A model generated the notes under the pieces. The model saw only the letters and a list, made by a program, of their open reading frames with translations, did not search any database and had not been told where the DNA came from. DNA of 64,000 nucleotides from ATM1 sp003577165. GTDB taxonomy: Bacteria; Armatimonadota; Fimbriimonadia; Fimbriimonadales; ATM1. Each line of letters opens with the position of its first letter. Position 1 is the stretch's first letter. A program made the position numbers and the translations under genes. The stretch covers positions 62,001-126,000 of the forward strand of contig SZPM01000005.1 of NCBI GenBank assembly GCA_030263715.1. The letters are read 5' to 3'. Positions 48,559-57,179 of this stretch are shown here, one piece after another.

Positions 48559-50310
48559 CTACAGGGTGGGATGCAGGGCGATGAACACCTTTTGGCCGTC
48601 GATTTCGTCCGCGAGTTGAGCGAACTGCTCGCTCGGCAATTGGTCCACCACGGCTTCGGTCGCGACGATGCCCCCAGCGGGTGCGGACTTCTCGATGTGT
48701 GCTGCGATGTCAATGACTTGTGTGAAGACCACATCGTCCACGTTGCCGTAGACCAGGCCGGAGTGGAGGCCGATACGGCAGCGGAATGGCGAAGCCAACC
48801 GATTTTCGATGCGATTGAACTCCGACAACTCGGTCTGGATCTCTCTCGCGGCGAGCAGCGCCGACTCGGCGCTCGTGAAGTGTGCGACCGCACCGTCGCC
48901 AGCCGCATGGTGGATCGTGCCGCTGTTCTTCGTCACCACCTTCGCGACCAAGTTCTGGAAACTTCGGAAGGAGTATTCGACGCTGAGATCGTCCGCGCCC
49001 TGCTTCATGGCCGTGCTTCCGACGCAATCAACGACCAGAATGCACACATTGGCGAAGTCCTTCTTGAGTCGCTGCTGAAGCCTAATAATCTCTCCGAGAA
49101 TCGCCGCGTGGTCCTGCATCTGCAAACGAATGCGATGAGCGTTTCGCTCTTCGATGCGCGCGCCGACACTGCCGAGAACGCCGAGCACCAGGAAGAGGCC
49201 GAACATCCCTGCCGAGAGACCGGGCTGCGACTGGTACTCGTGGATCATTGCTGTCCACGCCTGTGAGCCGAGAGGCAAGCAGTACGCGGCGGACGAGATC
49301 ACAAATACGAGGGTGGAAGCGAGCGCGGCCCTCGCCACCGTCCCGGCAATGAAGCCGAGCAGAGGATAGGAAACAAAGGTGAGCAGAATGAGCCCTACCC
49401 CCACGGCGATCGGCACAATGCCCGCCATCTGAGCAGGCGAGCCCCGCTCGGGGGCCAAGTCCCCCAGAGTCGCAAGCCCTGAAAAGAGTCCGAGAGCCGC
49501 TCCGACTCCAATGGCGCACCACAGCCAGCGGCCCCTCAGAGCGAGCACACGCGTCCTCAAGGGCGAAGGCTTGTAATCCCTTGGGGCATCCGAGCCGAGG
49601 CGCGTCTGAAGGTCGAAAACTCGCTCCAGGAGTTGCTGGCGGCAGAGGGCTGCGTCCTGGCGGTCGACCTTGACCATCTGATAGTAGGCGCCGAGCAGAG
49701 CCGCCACGGTGGTGAATCCCCCCACCAGCACGGTGAGGAGGATGCCCGCCAGGGCGCCGAGGACCAGATCTGTAGCGCCAGGGCCCTTCCCAGTCAGGAG
49801 GCTTGCCGAGGCTCCAGTGACCACCCAGGTCGCTGAACCGGCGAACGCCGTGACGATCGCGTATCTGACCTGCGCCCTTAGGTAGTTCACGAAGGAAAGC
49901 CCGAGGAGACCGACGAGTCCGGCGACAGGGATCCAGAGCACCCGCGAACTTCCCGGATCCTGCAGGTCGCCGCCGCCGAGCGTCAGCACGATGCGAGCAC
50001 AAAGGACGACGAAAACGGAAGACCACACGGGGTGGTCTCGCACCCAGAGGGAGGTGCCTCGCAGCAGGGCCGCTGCACTGTCGAGGATCGCGGACACGGC
50101 CTTTGGCTTCGTGTCGGATTCCGTGCGCTTCGGCATGGACCCGGCGAACGCAAGCGCCTCCCGCACGACCTCGATCGGGATGCCGAAGCGCTCGGAGAGC
50201 GCGTGCGGAGACTCCATCTGGTCGGCCGGCATGGCGCGAAGGTGCGCCGCGAAGCGCACCATCGCTTCGGCAGAAAGGCTTGCCCCGCTCTTCTCCCCTA
50301 CGTCGTGCAT
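48559..50310 (-). CDS. Multi-pass membrane protein with a degenerate adenylate/guanylate cyclase domain
   Basis: 583 residues from the ATG at 50310; a GTG at 50319 would add three. Residues 1-75 are soluble with ALSERFGIPIEVVREALAFAG, a helix-turn-helix-like stretch. Six to eight membrane helices follow (about 95-390), then a coiled coil (IEERNAHRIRLQMQDHAAILGEIIRLQQRLKK) and a class III cyclase domain. Its metal Asp (LVVDCVGSTAMK) and GDG (HAAGDGAVAHF) are kept. The Asn and Arg of the NxxxAAR element are replaced (VIDIAAHIEKSAPAGG), so catalysis is doubtful and it may be a sensor of nucleotides. It is followed by mscS after 15 nt. Confidence 0.72.
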   Translation of the reverse strand: MHDVGEKSGASLSAEAMVRFAAHLRAMPADQMESPHALSERFGIPIEVVREALAFAGSMPKRTESDTKPKAVSAILDSAAALLRGTSLWVRDHPVWSSVFVVLCARIVLTLGGGDLQDPGSSRVLWIPVAGLVGLLGLSFVNYLRAQVRYAIVTAFAGSATWVVTGASASLLTGKGPGATDLVLGALAGILLTVLVGGFTTVAALLGAYYQMVKVDRQDAALCRQQLLERVFDLQTRLGSDAPRDYKPSPLRTRVLALRGRWLWCAIGVGAALGLFSGLATLGDLAPERGSPAQMAGIVPIAVGVGLILLTFVSYPLLGFIAGTVARAALASTLVFVISSAAYCLPLGSQAWTAMIHEYQSQPGLSAGMFGLFLVLGVLGSVGARIEERNAHRIRLQMQDHAAILGEIIRLQQRLKKDFANVCILVVDCVGSTAMKQGADDLSVEYSFRSFQNLVAKVVTKNSGTIHHAAGDGAVAHFTSAESALLAAREIQTELSEFNRIENRLASPFRCRIGLHSGLVYGNVDDVVFTQVIDIAAHIEKSAPAGGIVATEAVVDQLPSEQFAQLADEIDGQKVFIALHPTL

Positions 50311-50319
50311 GTCGGACAC

Positions 50320-50675
50320 TACTTGCTACGGTGCACTCGGAACCTGCCGTTCCGGGGGCGGGTTTTCAACGTGCCGGAAGGCCCATTTGCGCACCCGGAG
50401 AGGCCTCGCCAAACAATTATGTTAAATTTCGAATTCGCAACGAACGAAACGAACACCGCCAACGTCCTACGAACGGCCCTGAGCCTTCCTCCTCCTGCCT
50501 GTACCCACCTGCACCCCCTAGAGAGGAAGTGACCGCCAGGGCCGTCTTCCTTTAAGCGGTCTGCGATTTTTTGGGGTCTGCACGCCAACTCGATCACCGC
50601 CTGCACAGGGGACGCGCAGTTGGGATAGAATCCAACGGTTCCCATGGTTGGGAACTCTCACGGGGTCCTAACGGA
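50320..50675. promoter_or_regulatory. 356-nt divergent gap upstream of nuo: A/T patch, -10-like box and tandem hairpins
   Basis: An unusually A/T-rich stretch lies at about 50411-50445. On the plus strand TAGAAT at 50626-50631 is a plausible -10 for nuo, starting near 50638. Two small stems lie there: GTTGG/CCAAC (about 50619-50636) and GTTCCC/GGGAAC (50637-50654). The second is at the start of the predicted mRNA. No TTGTGA-type Rex site is evident and no gene fits the gap. Confidence 0.35.
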
Positions 50676-52748
50676 ATGGGTTCGGCTGCCGAACAGAAAC
50701 TCGTCAAAATCACGGTGAACGGCACGGAAGTCGAAGTTCCCGAAGGCGAGTTGATCGTTGAGTCCGTTAAGCGCCTGGGCCTCGAGATTCCAATCTTCTG
50801 CTACCACCCCCGGATGAAGCCTGTCGGCATGTGCCGGATGTGCTTGGTCGAAGTCGGCTTCAAGCAGGCAGACGGCTCAGTTCGGATGATGCCGAAACCG
50901 CAGGCGGGCTGCACACTCCCAGCGTCGGAGAACCTCGTCGTTGTCACCGATTCGGAGAGCATTCACCGGGACAGAAAGGGCGTGCTCGAATTCCTGCTCG
51001 CCAACCATCCACTCGATTGTCCGATCTGCGACCGGGGGGGTGAGTGCCCGCTGCAGAACAACACGATCTTCTACGGGCCGTCCACCAGCCGCTTCATCGA
51101 GGTGAAGCGGCACCTTCCGAAGGCCGTACCGCTCAGTGAGTACGTCACCCTCGACCTGGAGCGATGTATCCAGTGCGGTCGCTGCGTCCGGTTTACGGAA
51201 GAGATCAGCGGCGATTCACAACTCGCGTTCCGCTTCCGTGGGGCCGAAATGCAGCCCAGCACGTTTGAACTCACCGACTTCACTTCCAAGTTCAGCGGAA
51301 ACGTGATCGAAGTCTGCCCGGTGGGCGCCCTTACGAGTTCGAAGTACCGGTTCCGCTCTCGTCCGTGGGACCTCGAAACGAAGGCATCCATTTGCACCGA
51401 GTGCGGAAACGGCTGCAACGTGTGGCTCGATTACCGGTCGGGCAAACTCGTGCGAATCAACGGAAGGACGAACGAGCTAGTGAACGAAGAGTGGACTTGC
51501 GATCGGGGCAAGTTCGGCCAAGAGTACATTGACTCTCCGGAGCGGCTTGATCGGGTGCTGTTGCGAAAGGCCGATGCGCTCCACGAGTCGTCCTGGCCGG
51601 AGGCGATGGACGCGATCGCCGCGCGCTTCGTCGAGTCCGGAGATTCCTCCGCGATGCTGGTCGGCCCGCGCGCAACCAACGAAGACCTCTACCTCGCCCG
51701 CGAAATCGTCACGAAAACCTTCGGCTCGAGGAATCTCGACCACCGGTGGACGAAGAACCTTCCGAACAACCCCGAAGCGACGGCCGTACACAGCCGGATC
51801 GCGGACTTCGAGACCGCGCGGGCGATCTTGATCTTTGGAAACGATCTCTCGGATGAGCAGCCGATCCTCTACCTTCGCGTCCGTAAAGCCTGGTCTCAGT
51901 TCAACGTGCCGGTGGTGGTGATCTCCGATCGCGCGACGAGCGCGGATGCGTTTGCCGAGGCAGTCGTCCGGTACGCGCCCGGAGAAGAAGTCGAAATCCT
52001 GACCTCACTCAGCGGGATGGTTCGCGGAGGTGGAGGGAGCGAGGACCTCAAGAGGGCGTCCGAGATCTTGCGGGGGGGATTCCTGCTCGCGGCGAGCAGC
52101 AGCGTTTTCAATTCGGCTTCGGGCGAGGCTACGGCCGTCGCACTGCGCGACCTCTGCGCCTCTGCCGGGACTCCAGACGGATACAACCTGTTCGCCCTCG
52201 GCGCCAACGAGCAGGGAGCCAGGGATCTCGGAATCCTGCCAACGGAGGGGGGAAAGGACACTAAGAGAATCCTCGAAGCGTGCGCATCCGGAGAAGTCAA
52301 ATCGCTCTGGCTCTTGCACTGTGATCCGTTTTCGCTCTACCACGATCGCGGTCTTGTCGAGCGTGCGCTCGAGAACGTGGAGTTCCTGGTCGTGCAAGAC
52401 ATCCTCGCGACCGAGGCGACTCTATTTGCCAGCGCCGTCCTTCCATCTTGCTCGCACGCCGAATACGAAGGGACCTACACGAACATCGAGAGGCGTGTGC
52501 AGAGAGTTCCGCGCATCCTTCCGCCGAAGGGATCGGCACGTCCCCCGTGGCAGGTCTTCTGCGACCTACGGTTGGCCGCGACGGGAGCGATGCCGTTCTT
52601 CGGGCCATCGGAGGTGATGGAGGCGATTGCCAAGGAGCACTCGCAGTTCGCTGGCGTTTCCTACAGCGGGCTTGCTGGAGAGGGATGCGTGCTGGCTTCA
52701 GCAGACTCCGCACTCGCTTCTGCCGGCATCGAAGGGGGGGGCGGTTAG
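50676..52748 (+). CDS. nuoG: NADH-quinone oxidoreductase subunit G (NuoG)
   Basis: 690 residues. Cluster-binding cysteines appear in order: N1b/2Fe-2S (FCYHPRMKPVGMCRMCLVEV and QAGCTLPASENL), the His/Cys cluster HPLDCPICDRGGECPLQNN, the 4Fe-4S ferredoxin part DLERCIQCGRCVRFTEE and NVIEVCPVGALTSSKYRF, and an extra 4Fe-4S (ICTECGNGCNVWLDYRSGKLVR). The molybdopterin-type domain follows with VQDILATEATLFASAVLPSCSHAEYEGTYTNIERRVQ. It is the electron-input arm subunit. The ATG at 50676 is chosen; the frame extends upstream without a better start. G7 and G8 runs (51034, 52072, 52734) are in frame. Confidence 0.95.
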   Translation: MGSAAEQKLVKITVNGTEVEVPEGELIVESVKRLGLEIPIFCYHPRMKPVGMCRMCLVEVGFKQADGSVRMMPKPQAGCTLPASENLVVVTDSESIHRDRKGVLEFLLANHPLDCPICDRGGECPLQNNTIFYGPSTSRFIEVKRHLPKAVPLSEYVTLDLERCIQCGRCVRFTEEISGDSQLAFRFRGAEMQPSTFELTDFTSKFSGNVIEVCPVGALTSSKYRFRSRPWDLETKASICTECGNGCNVWLDYRSGKLVRINGRTNELVNEEWTCDRGKFGQEYIDSPERLDRVLLRKADALHESSWPEAMDAIAARFVESGDSSAMLVGPRATNEDLYLAREIVTKTFGSRNLDHRWTKNLPNNPEATAVHSRIADFETARAILIFGNDLSDEQPILYLRVRKAWSQFNVPVVVISDRATSADAFAEAVVRYAPGEEVEILTSLSGMVRGGGGSEDLKRASEILRGGFLLAASSSVFNSASGEATAVALRDLCASAGTPDGYNLFALGANEQGARDLGILPTEGGKDTKRILEACASGEVKSLWLLHCDPFSLYHDRGLVERALENVEFLVVQDILATEATLFASAVLPSCSHAEYEGTYTNIERRVQRVPRILPPKGSARPPWQVFCDLRLAATGAMPFFGPSEVMEAIAKEHSQFAGVSYSGLAGEGCVLASADSALASAGIEGGGG

Positions 52749-54035
52749 ATGCTGGAAGGAACGGCTGGGAGTCTGTTGTTCGCTCAAGCCGGCTCGATGG
52801 CGCTGACCGAAGAGATCCTCTGGGCGCTGCTCCGAGTCATCGTCGTCATCCTCTTCGTCCTCGTGTTCGTTCCTCCTGTCATCTGGTGGGAGCGACGGCT
52901 CCTCGGTTGGATGCAGGATCGTATCGGCCCAAACCGCGCGGGGCCGTTCGGGCTTCTCCAGCCGATCGCGGACGGGATCAAACTCTTTTTCAAAGAGGAC
53001 ATCACGCCGAGCAAGATCGATCGGTTCGTCTATTTCACCGCGCCGGCGATCGCGCTGCTGCCTGCCTTCGTCCTCGGGGCGACTGTCCCGTGGGGACCGA
53101 ATCGGCTGCTCACCCCCGTTGCCGACGTCGACATCGGCGTCCTCTGGATTTTGGCGATCTCTTCGCTCGGTGTCTACGGAGTCACGCTCGGCGGTTGGGC
53201 AGGGAACAATAAGTATTCGCTGTTGGGCGGGCTGAGAAGCAGCGCCCAAATGATCAGCTACGAACTCGCGATGGGCGTTGCGATTTACAGTGTGGCGTTG
53301 CCCACGGGTTCGCTTCGCCTCACCGACATGGTCTCGCGCCAACACGATCCTCTGTGGGGGGTCGTGGAATGGGCACAGAACTGGTTCGTCTTCACGCCGT
53401 ACGGGTTCGTGGCATGCGTCATCTTCCTCATCTGCATGGTGGCGGAAACCAATCGCGCGCCGTTCGATCTTCCCGAAGCGGAATCGGAACTGGTCGCCGG
53501 CTTTCACACGGAATACTCGTCCATGAAGTTCGCGGTGTTCTTCATGGGCGAATACGCCGTGATGGCGGTGTTCGGCGGAATCTTCACGACGCTGTTCCTC
53601 GGCGGCTGGAGCCCACTGCCGCTCAATTGGGACCATTTGGCGTCGTCTGCCGACGCGAGCGGAATGGGGTGGCTCGCTGCGACCCTCGCTTTCATCGGCT
53701 CCAGCAAGATCGCAGGCCTCTGGTTCCTCGCGAAAATCGTCGGCATCTTGACGTTCTACATATGGCTGCGGGCGACGCTTCCGAGACTACGATACGACCA
53801 ATTGATGAATCTGGGTTGGAAGGCGCTCCTGCCGATCGCGGCCCTCAACTTCGTCATCGTCGCGATCTGGATGCTCTACGGTTGGATCGCATTCTTCGGA
53901 TCGGCGGCGGTCGTCACGCTCGCCTACTTCTACGTCGTCGTTTTGATTCTCAAGCCGAGGGCGAGCGCCAAGCGTTCGGAACTGAAACTCGTCGACGTCC
54001 GGCCCGACACCGCGAAGACGATCGAAATAGGATGA
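52749..54035 (+). CDS. nuoH: NADH-quinone oxidoreductase subunit H (NuoH)
   Basis: 428 residues, eight membrane helices, forming the quinone chamber. Motifs are PPVIWWERRLLGWMQDRIGPNRAGPFGLLQPIADGIKL, ELAMGVAIYSV, ETNRAPFDLPEAESELVAGFHTEYSSMKFA and WLRATLPRLRYDQLMNLGWK. It begins immediately after the nuoG stop with no gap. An alternative start, MALTEEILWAL (codon 17), would shorten the extension. It is longer than the E. coli protein because of an N-terminal leader and C-terminal tail (RASAKRSELKLVDVRPD). Confidence 0.95.
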   Translation: MLEGTAGSLLFAQAGSMALTEEILWALLRVIVVILFVLVFVPPVIWWERRLLGWMQDRIGPNRAGPFGLLQPIADGIKLFFKEDITPSKIDRFVYFTAPAIALLPAFVLGATVPWGPNRLLTPVADVDIGVLWILAISSLGVYGVTLGGWAGNNKYSLLGGLRSSAQMISYELAMGVAIYSVALPTGSLRLTDMVSRQHDPLWGVVEWAQNWFVFTPYGFVACVIFLICMVAETNRAPFDLPEAESELVAGFHTEYSSMKFAVFFMGEYAVMAVFGGIFTTLFLGGWSPLPLNWDHLASSADASGMGWLAATLAFIGSSKIAGLWFLAKIVGILTFYIWLRATLPRLRYDQLMNLGWKALLPIAALNFVIVAIWMLYGWIAFFGSAAVVTLAYFYVVVLILKPRASAKRSELKLVDVRPDTAKTIEIG

Positions 54036-54075
54036 TGATGAGTGGAGGGGAAATGAGGTCGAGGAGGGGATTGGG

Positions 54076-54609
54076 TTGAGCTCTCAACTCGTCGTCTTCT
54101 CGGCGATGTCCATCGTGGCGGTTCTATCTGCCGTCGGCGTGATCGTGTCGCGCAACGCGGTGCGTGCTGCGCTTGCGCTCGTGGTCAACTTCATCGTGCT
54201 CGGCGTGCTCTATTTCACGATGAATCTGGAACTGCTCGGCATCAGCCAGGTCCTCGTTTACACGGGCCTCATCATGATGCTGTTCCTCTTCTGCATTCTG
54301 CTTCTGAATCTCGGCGCGCCTCAGATGCTCGAGGAGACGAGTGGTTTGAAGCGATATGTTGCAGTTCTCTTGTCGCTCGTGCTGATCGTTTTAGTTCTCA
54401 CGCAGGTGCTTGGCCCCGTCGCCTTTTCCGGGGCGCCGGGATCCGAGTCCGCGCTCGCGGGCATTCCAACCGCGCCCGACGGCTACGGGACGGCGAAAAG
54501 CGTCGGAACCGAGATCTTTACGAACTGGATCTATGCGCTCGAGATCTGTTCGGTGTTGCTGTTGCTGGGGATCGTTGGCTCGATCCTGCTGGCGAAGAGG
54601 AGAGGATAG
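54076..54609 (+). CDS. nuoJ: NADH-quinone oxidoreductase subunit J (NuoJ)
   Basis: 177 residues, five membrane helices with SIVAVLSAVGVIVSRNAVRAALALVVNFIVLGVLYF and GISQVLVYTGLIMMLFLFCILLLNLG. TTG start at 54076 with GAGGAGGGG upstream. The 40-nt gap after nuoH contains only a Shine-Dalgarno-like stretch; the ferredoxin subunit nuoI, normally here, is absent. The C-terminal extra (about 50 residues) carries a helix ending LLLLGIVGSILLAKRRG. Confidence 0.93.
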   Translation: MSSQLVVFSAMSIVAVLSAVGVIVSRNAVRAALALVVNFIVLGVLYFTMNLELLGISQVLVYTGLIMMLFLFCILLLNLGAPQMLEETSGLKRYVAVLLSLVLIVLVLTQVLGPVAFSGAPGSESALAGIPTAPDGYGTAKSVGTEIFTNWIYALEICSVLLLLGIVGSILLAKRRG

Positions 54610-54954
54610 ATGGAAGGAGTGCCTCTGTCGGCTTACCTCGCTCTCGGCGCCGTGTTGTTCGCGATCGGCGGCCTCGGAGTAATCCTCAAGCGCAACCCCA
54701 TCATCATCTTCATGTGCATCGAACTGATGCTCAATGCCGCGAATCTGACGTTCCTTGCGTTCTCTCGGTACCACGACGCCCCGCTTCGCGGGACGATACC
54801 GATGGAGCACACGTACATGAACGGCCAGATGGCGGTGGTGTTCGTGATGGCCGTCGCCGCAGCGGAAGTCGCCGTCGGACTCGGCATCATCATGGCGATC
54901 TTCCGAATGCGCGAAACGGTCGACATCGACGAGATGAGCGGGATGAGAGGATGA
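54610..54954 (+). CDS. nuoK: NADH-quinone oxidoreductase subunit K (NuoK)
   Basis: 114 residues, three membrane helices. It has GLGVILKRNPIIIFMCIELMLNAANLTFLAFS with the conserved glutamate in helix 2, and AVVFVMAVAAAEVAVGLGIIMAIFR with the second glutamate in helix 3. Directly follows the nuoJ stop. Confidence 0.95.
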   Translation: MEGVPLSAYLALGAVLFAIGGLGVILKRNPIIIFMCIELMLNAANLTFLAFSRYHDAPLRGTIPMEHTYMNGQMAVVFVMAVAAAEVAVGLGIIMAIFRMRETVDIDEMSGMRG

Positions 54955-54964
54955 GCGAGGGGCG

Positions 54965-57175
54965 ATGACAACCGTCTGGGACTACATCTGGATCGTCCAA
55001 CTCCTGCCGGTTGCCGGCTTTCTTGCGCAGGCCCTGTTCGGCCAGCGCATCATCGCAATGTTCGGCCCCGCCATGGGTCGCAGGATCTGCGGCGCCATGG
55101 CGGTCGTCCCGATCGCGCTCGCCTTCGTCATTGGGGTCTTCGTCTTCTACAAACTCACCGAACTGGCGCCGGACCAAAGGGTGCAGATCTCGACCTGGTT
55201 CAACTGGATCGATCTGCAGACGCTTCGCGTCCCCTTCGAGTTGCGCGTCGATCCCTTGTCCTTGACGATGGTGCTCATCGTGACGGGCGTCGGTGCGCTC
55301 ATCCATCTCTATGCGACCGGCTACATGGCGACCGATCGCGACTACCCGCGGTTTTTCACGTACCTGAACCTGTTCATCGCCTTCATGCTGATGCTCGTGC
55401 TGGGGAACAACCTGGCGCTGGTCTTCATCGGATGGGAAGGCGTTGGGCTGTGCTCGTACTTGCTCATCGGCTACTGGTACCACGACATCGCGAACGCAAA
55501 AGCCGCGAACAAGGCGTTCATCGTCAACCGGATTGGCGACTGGGGCTTCGTCCTCGGCATCTTCCTGATCTACGTGACCTTCGCGTCGAGTCAAGCGATC
55601 GTGGGAGACGAGGCGAGGCTGCTGAGCTTCGACGTGATCCTCCCCCTGGCCGAGAAAGTGCTGCCGACATTTGGGCCGGCCGTGGTCGCCGCAGTGCCGA
55701 TACTTCTGTTCATCGGCGCGATGGGGAAGTCGGCGCAGTTTCCGCTCTACTTGTGGCTTCCCGACGCGATGGCGGGTCCCACTCCTGTGTCCGCCCTCAT
55801 TCACGCTGCGACCATGGTGACGGCGGGCGTCTATCTGGTCACTCGGTGCCATGTGTTCTTCGAACTTTCGCCGATCGCGATGCTCGTGGTCGCTTGCGTT
55901 GGAGCATTCACGGCCATCTTTGCAGCGACCGTCGCATTCGGTCAGACCGACATCAAAAAGGTGCTCGCGTACTCGACCGTCTCTCAGTTAGGATATATGT
56001 TCCTCGCTTGTGGCGTCGGCGCGTTCTATGCGGGCATGTTTCACGTCACTACGCACGCGTTCTTCAAAGCCCTGCTATTCCTTGGATCGGGTGCGGTCAT
56101 CGTGGCGATGGCGCACGAACAGGACATGCGCCGTTACGGCGCACTGCGCAAGTACTTGCCCATCACGCACGGCACGATGCTGATCGGGTGGATTGCGATC
56201 GCAGGCATCCCGCCACTCGCCGGATTCTTCAGCAAGGACGACATCCTCGGCAAGACCTTTGCAAGCTCCCACTATTGGACTGAGCACGGCTGGCTTGTAG
56301 ACCCGAAGATTCTGTACGCCATCGGCCTAATCACAGCGTTCATGACGGCGATGTACATGACGCGGATGTTCTGGCTTACCTTCCTCGGTAAGGAGGAGAG
56401 GTGGCGAGAGTCGGCAGCGGGAGTGAGCGACGAGCACGCGCACCACGAAGCCCACGTGCACCATCCCCACGCTCACGCCGAGCATGAAGACACCCACGGC
56501 TTCTTCCTCTCCGATGACGAGGTCTTGGAGCGCGAGCGGGCGGAGCACGAGGCCGAGCATCATGACGTGCTCACGCCCGACCATCAGCCGAAAGAGGTTG
56601 TTCCTTCGATGTGGCTGCCGCTCGTGGCGCTTGCGGCCCTCTCCATTGTTGGAGGCCTCGTGTTGTCCGGCGGATATCCGTTTTCAGAGCTGCTGCATTG
56701 GGACACGCAGCATCTCTTCCGCGATTGGAATGCTATCGCCGCCGCGCCGACCCTCCTTCCCGCCGCGGAGATGTTCCACGCAGATCACATGACCGAGTGG
56801 ATTCTCATCGGATCCTCTGTGTTGGCCGCCATCCTCGGGATCGGAGTCATGGCGTTCCAGCATCGGCTCGGGATTCCCAAGAGCGATCGGGAGATCACGG
56901 GTCTCAAGAGGATCATGGGCGCGCAGTGGGGATTCGACGGGGCGATGTACAAGACGTTTGTTGATTTCGGCGGTCGGTTTTCGCAAGGGTTTTATCGCTG
57001 GTTCGATAAGGGGGTCATTGACGGGCTGTTCGTGAACGGATCGGCGTGGACGGTTCAGTCGTTCGGCAAACTATTCCGCAAAGCCCAGACGGGATACGTT
57101 CGATCTTACGCATTGACGATGCTGTTAGGCGTCGTCGTCATTCTCAGCTACGTGATCTGGAAGACGAATCGGTAG
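54965..57175 (+). CDS. nuoL: NADH-quinone oxidoreductase subunit L (NuoL)
   Basis: 736 residues. The antiporter-type core has NLFIAFMLMLVLGNNLALVFIGWEGVGLCSYLLIGYWY, PLYLWLPDAMAGPTPVSALIHAATMVTAGVYL and DIKKVLAYSTVSQLGYMFLACG, which carry the conserved Glu and Lys of the proton channel. A hydrophilic insert at about residues 488-535 is extremely rich in His, Asp and Glu (DEHAHHEAHVHHPHAHAEHE). It is followed by the lateral helix and the last membrane helix. The insert could bind metal or be a disordered loop; the family normally lacks it. Confidence 0.95.
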   Translation: MTTVWDYIWIVQLLPVAGFLAQALFGQRIIAMFGPAMGRRICGAMAVVPIALAFVIGVFVFYKLTELAPDQRVQISTWFNWIDLQTLRVPFELRVDPLSLTMVLIVTGVGALIHLYATGYMATDRDYPRFFTYLNLFIAFMLMLVLGNNLALVFIGWEGVGLCSYLLIGYWYHDIANAKAANKAFIVNRIGDWGFVLGIFLIYVTFASSQAIVGDEARLLSFDVILPLAEKVLPTFGPAVVAAVPILLFIGAMGKSAQFPLYLWLPDAMAGPTPVSALIHAATMVTAGVYLVTRCHVFFELSPIAMLVVACVGAFTAIFAATVAFGQTDIKKVLAYSTVSQLGYMFLACGVGAFYAGMFHVTTHAFFKALLFLGSGAVIVAMAHEQDMRRYGALRKYLPITHGTMLIGWIAIAGIPPLAGFFSKDDILGKTFASSHYWTEHGWLVDPKILYAIGLITAFMTAMYMTRMFWLTFLGKEERWRESAAGVSDEHAHHEAHVHHPHAHAEHEDTHGFFLSDDEVLERERAEHEAEHHDVLTPDHQPKEVVPSMWLPLVALAALSIVGGLVLSGGYPFSELLHWDTQHLFRDWNAIAAAPTLLPAAEMFHADHMTEWILIGSSVLAAILGIGVMAFQHRLGIPKSDREITGLKRIMGAQWGFDGAMYKTFVDFGGRFSQGFYRWFDKGVIDGLFVNGSAWTVQSFGKLFRKAQTGYVRSYALTMLLGVVVILSYVIWKTNR

Positions 57176-57179
57176 AGAA

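Noticed and set aside
50320..50675. Rex operator upstream of nuo
   Set aside because: Looked for TTGTGA-N6-TCACAA; only weak A/T palindromes (AATTTCGAATT) are present and do not fit.
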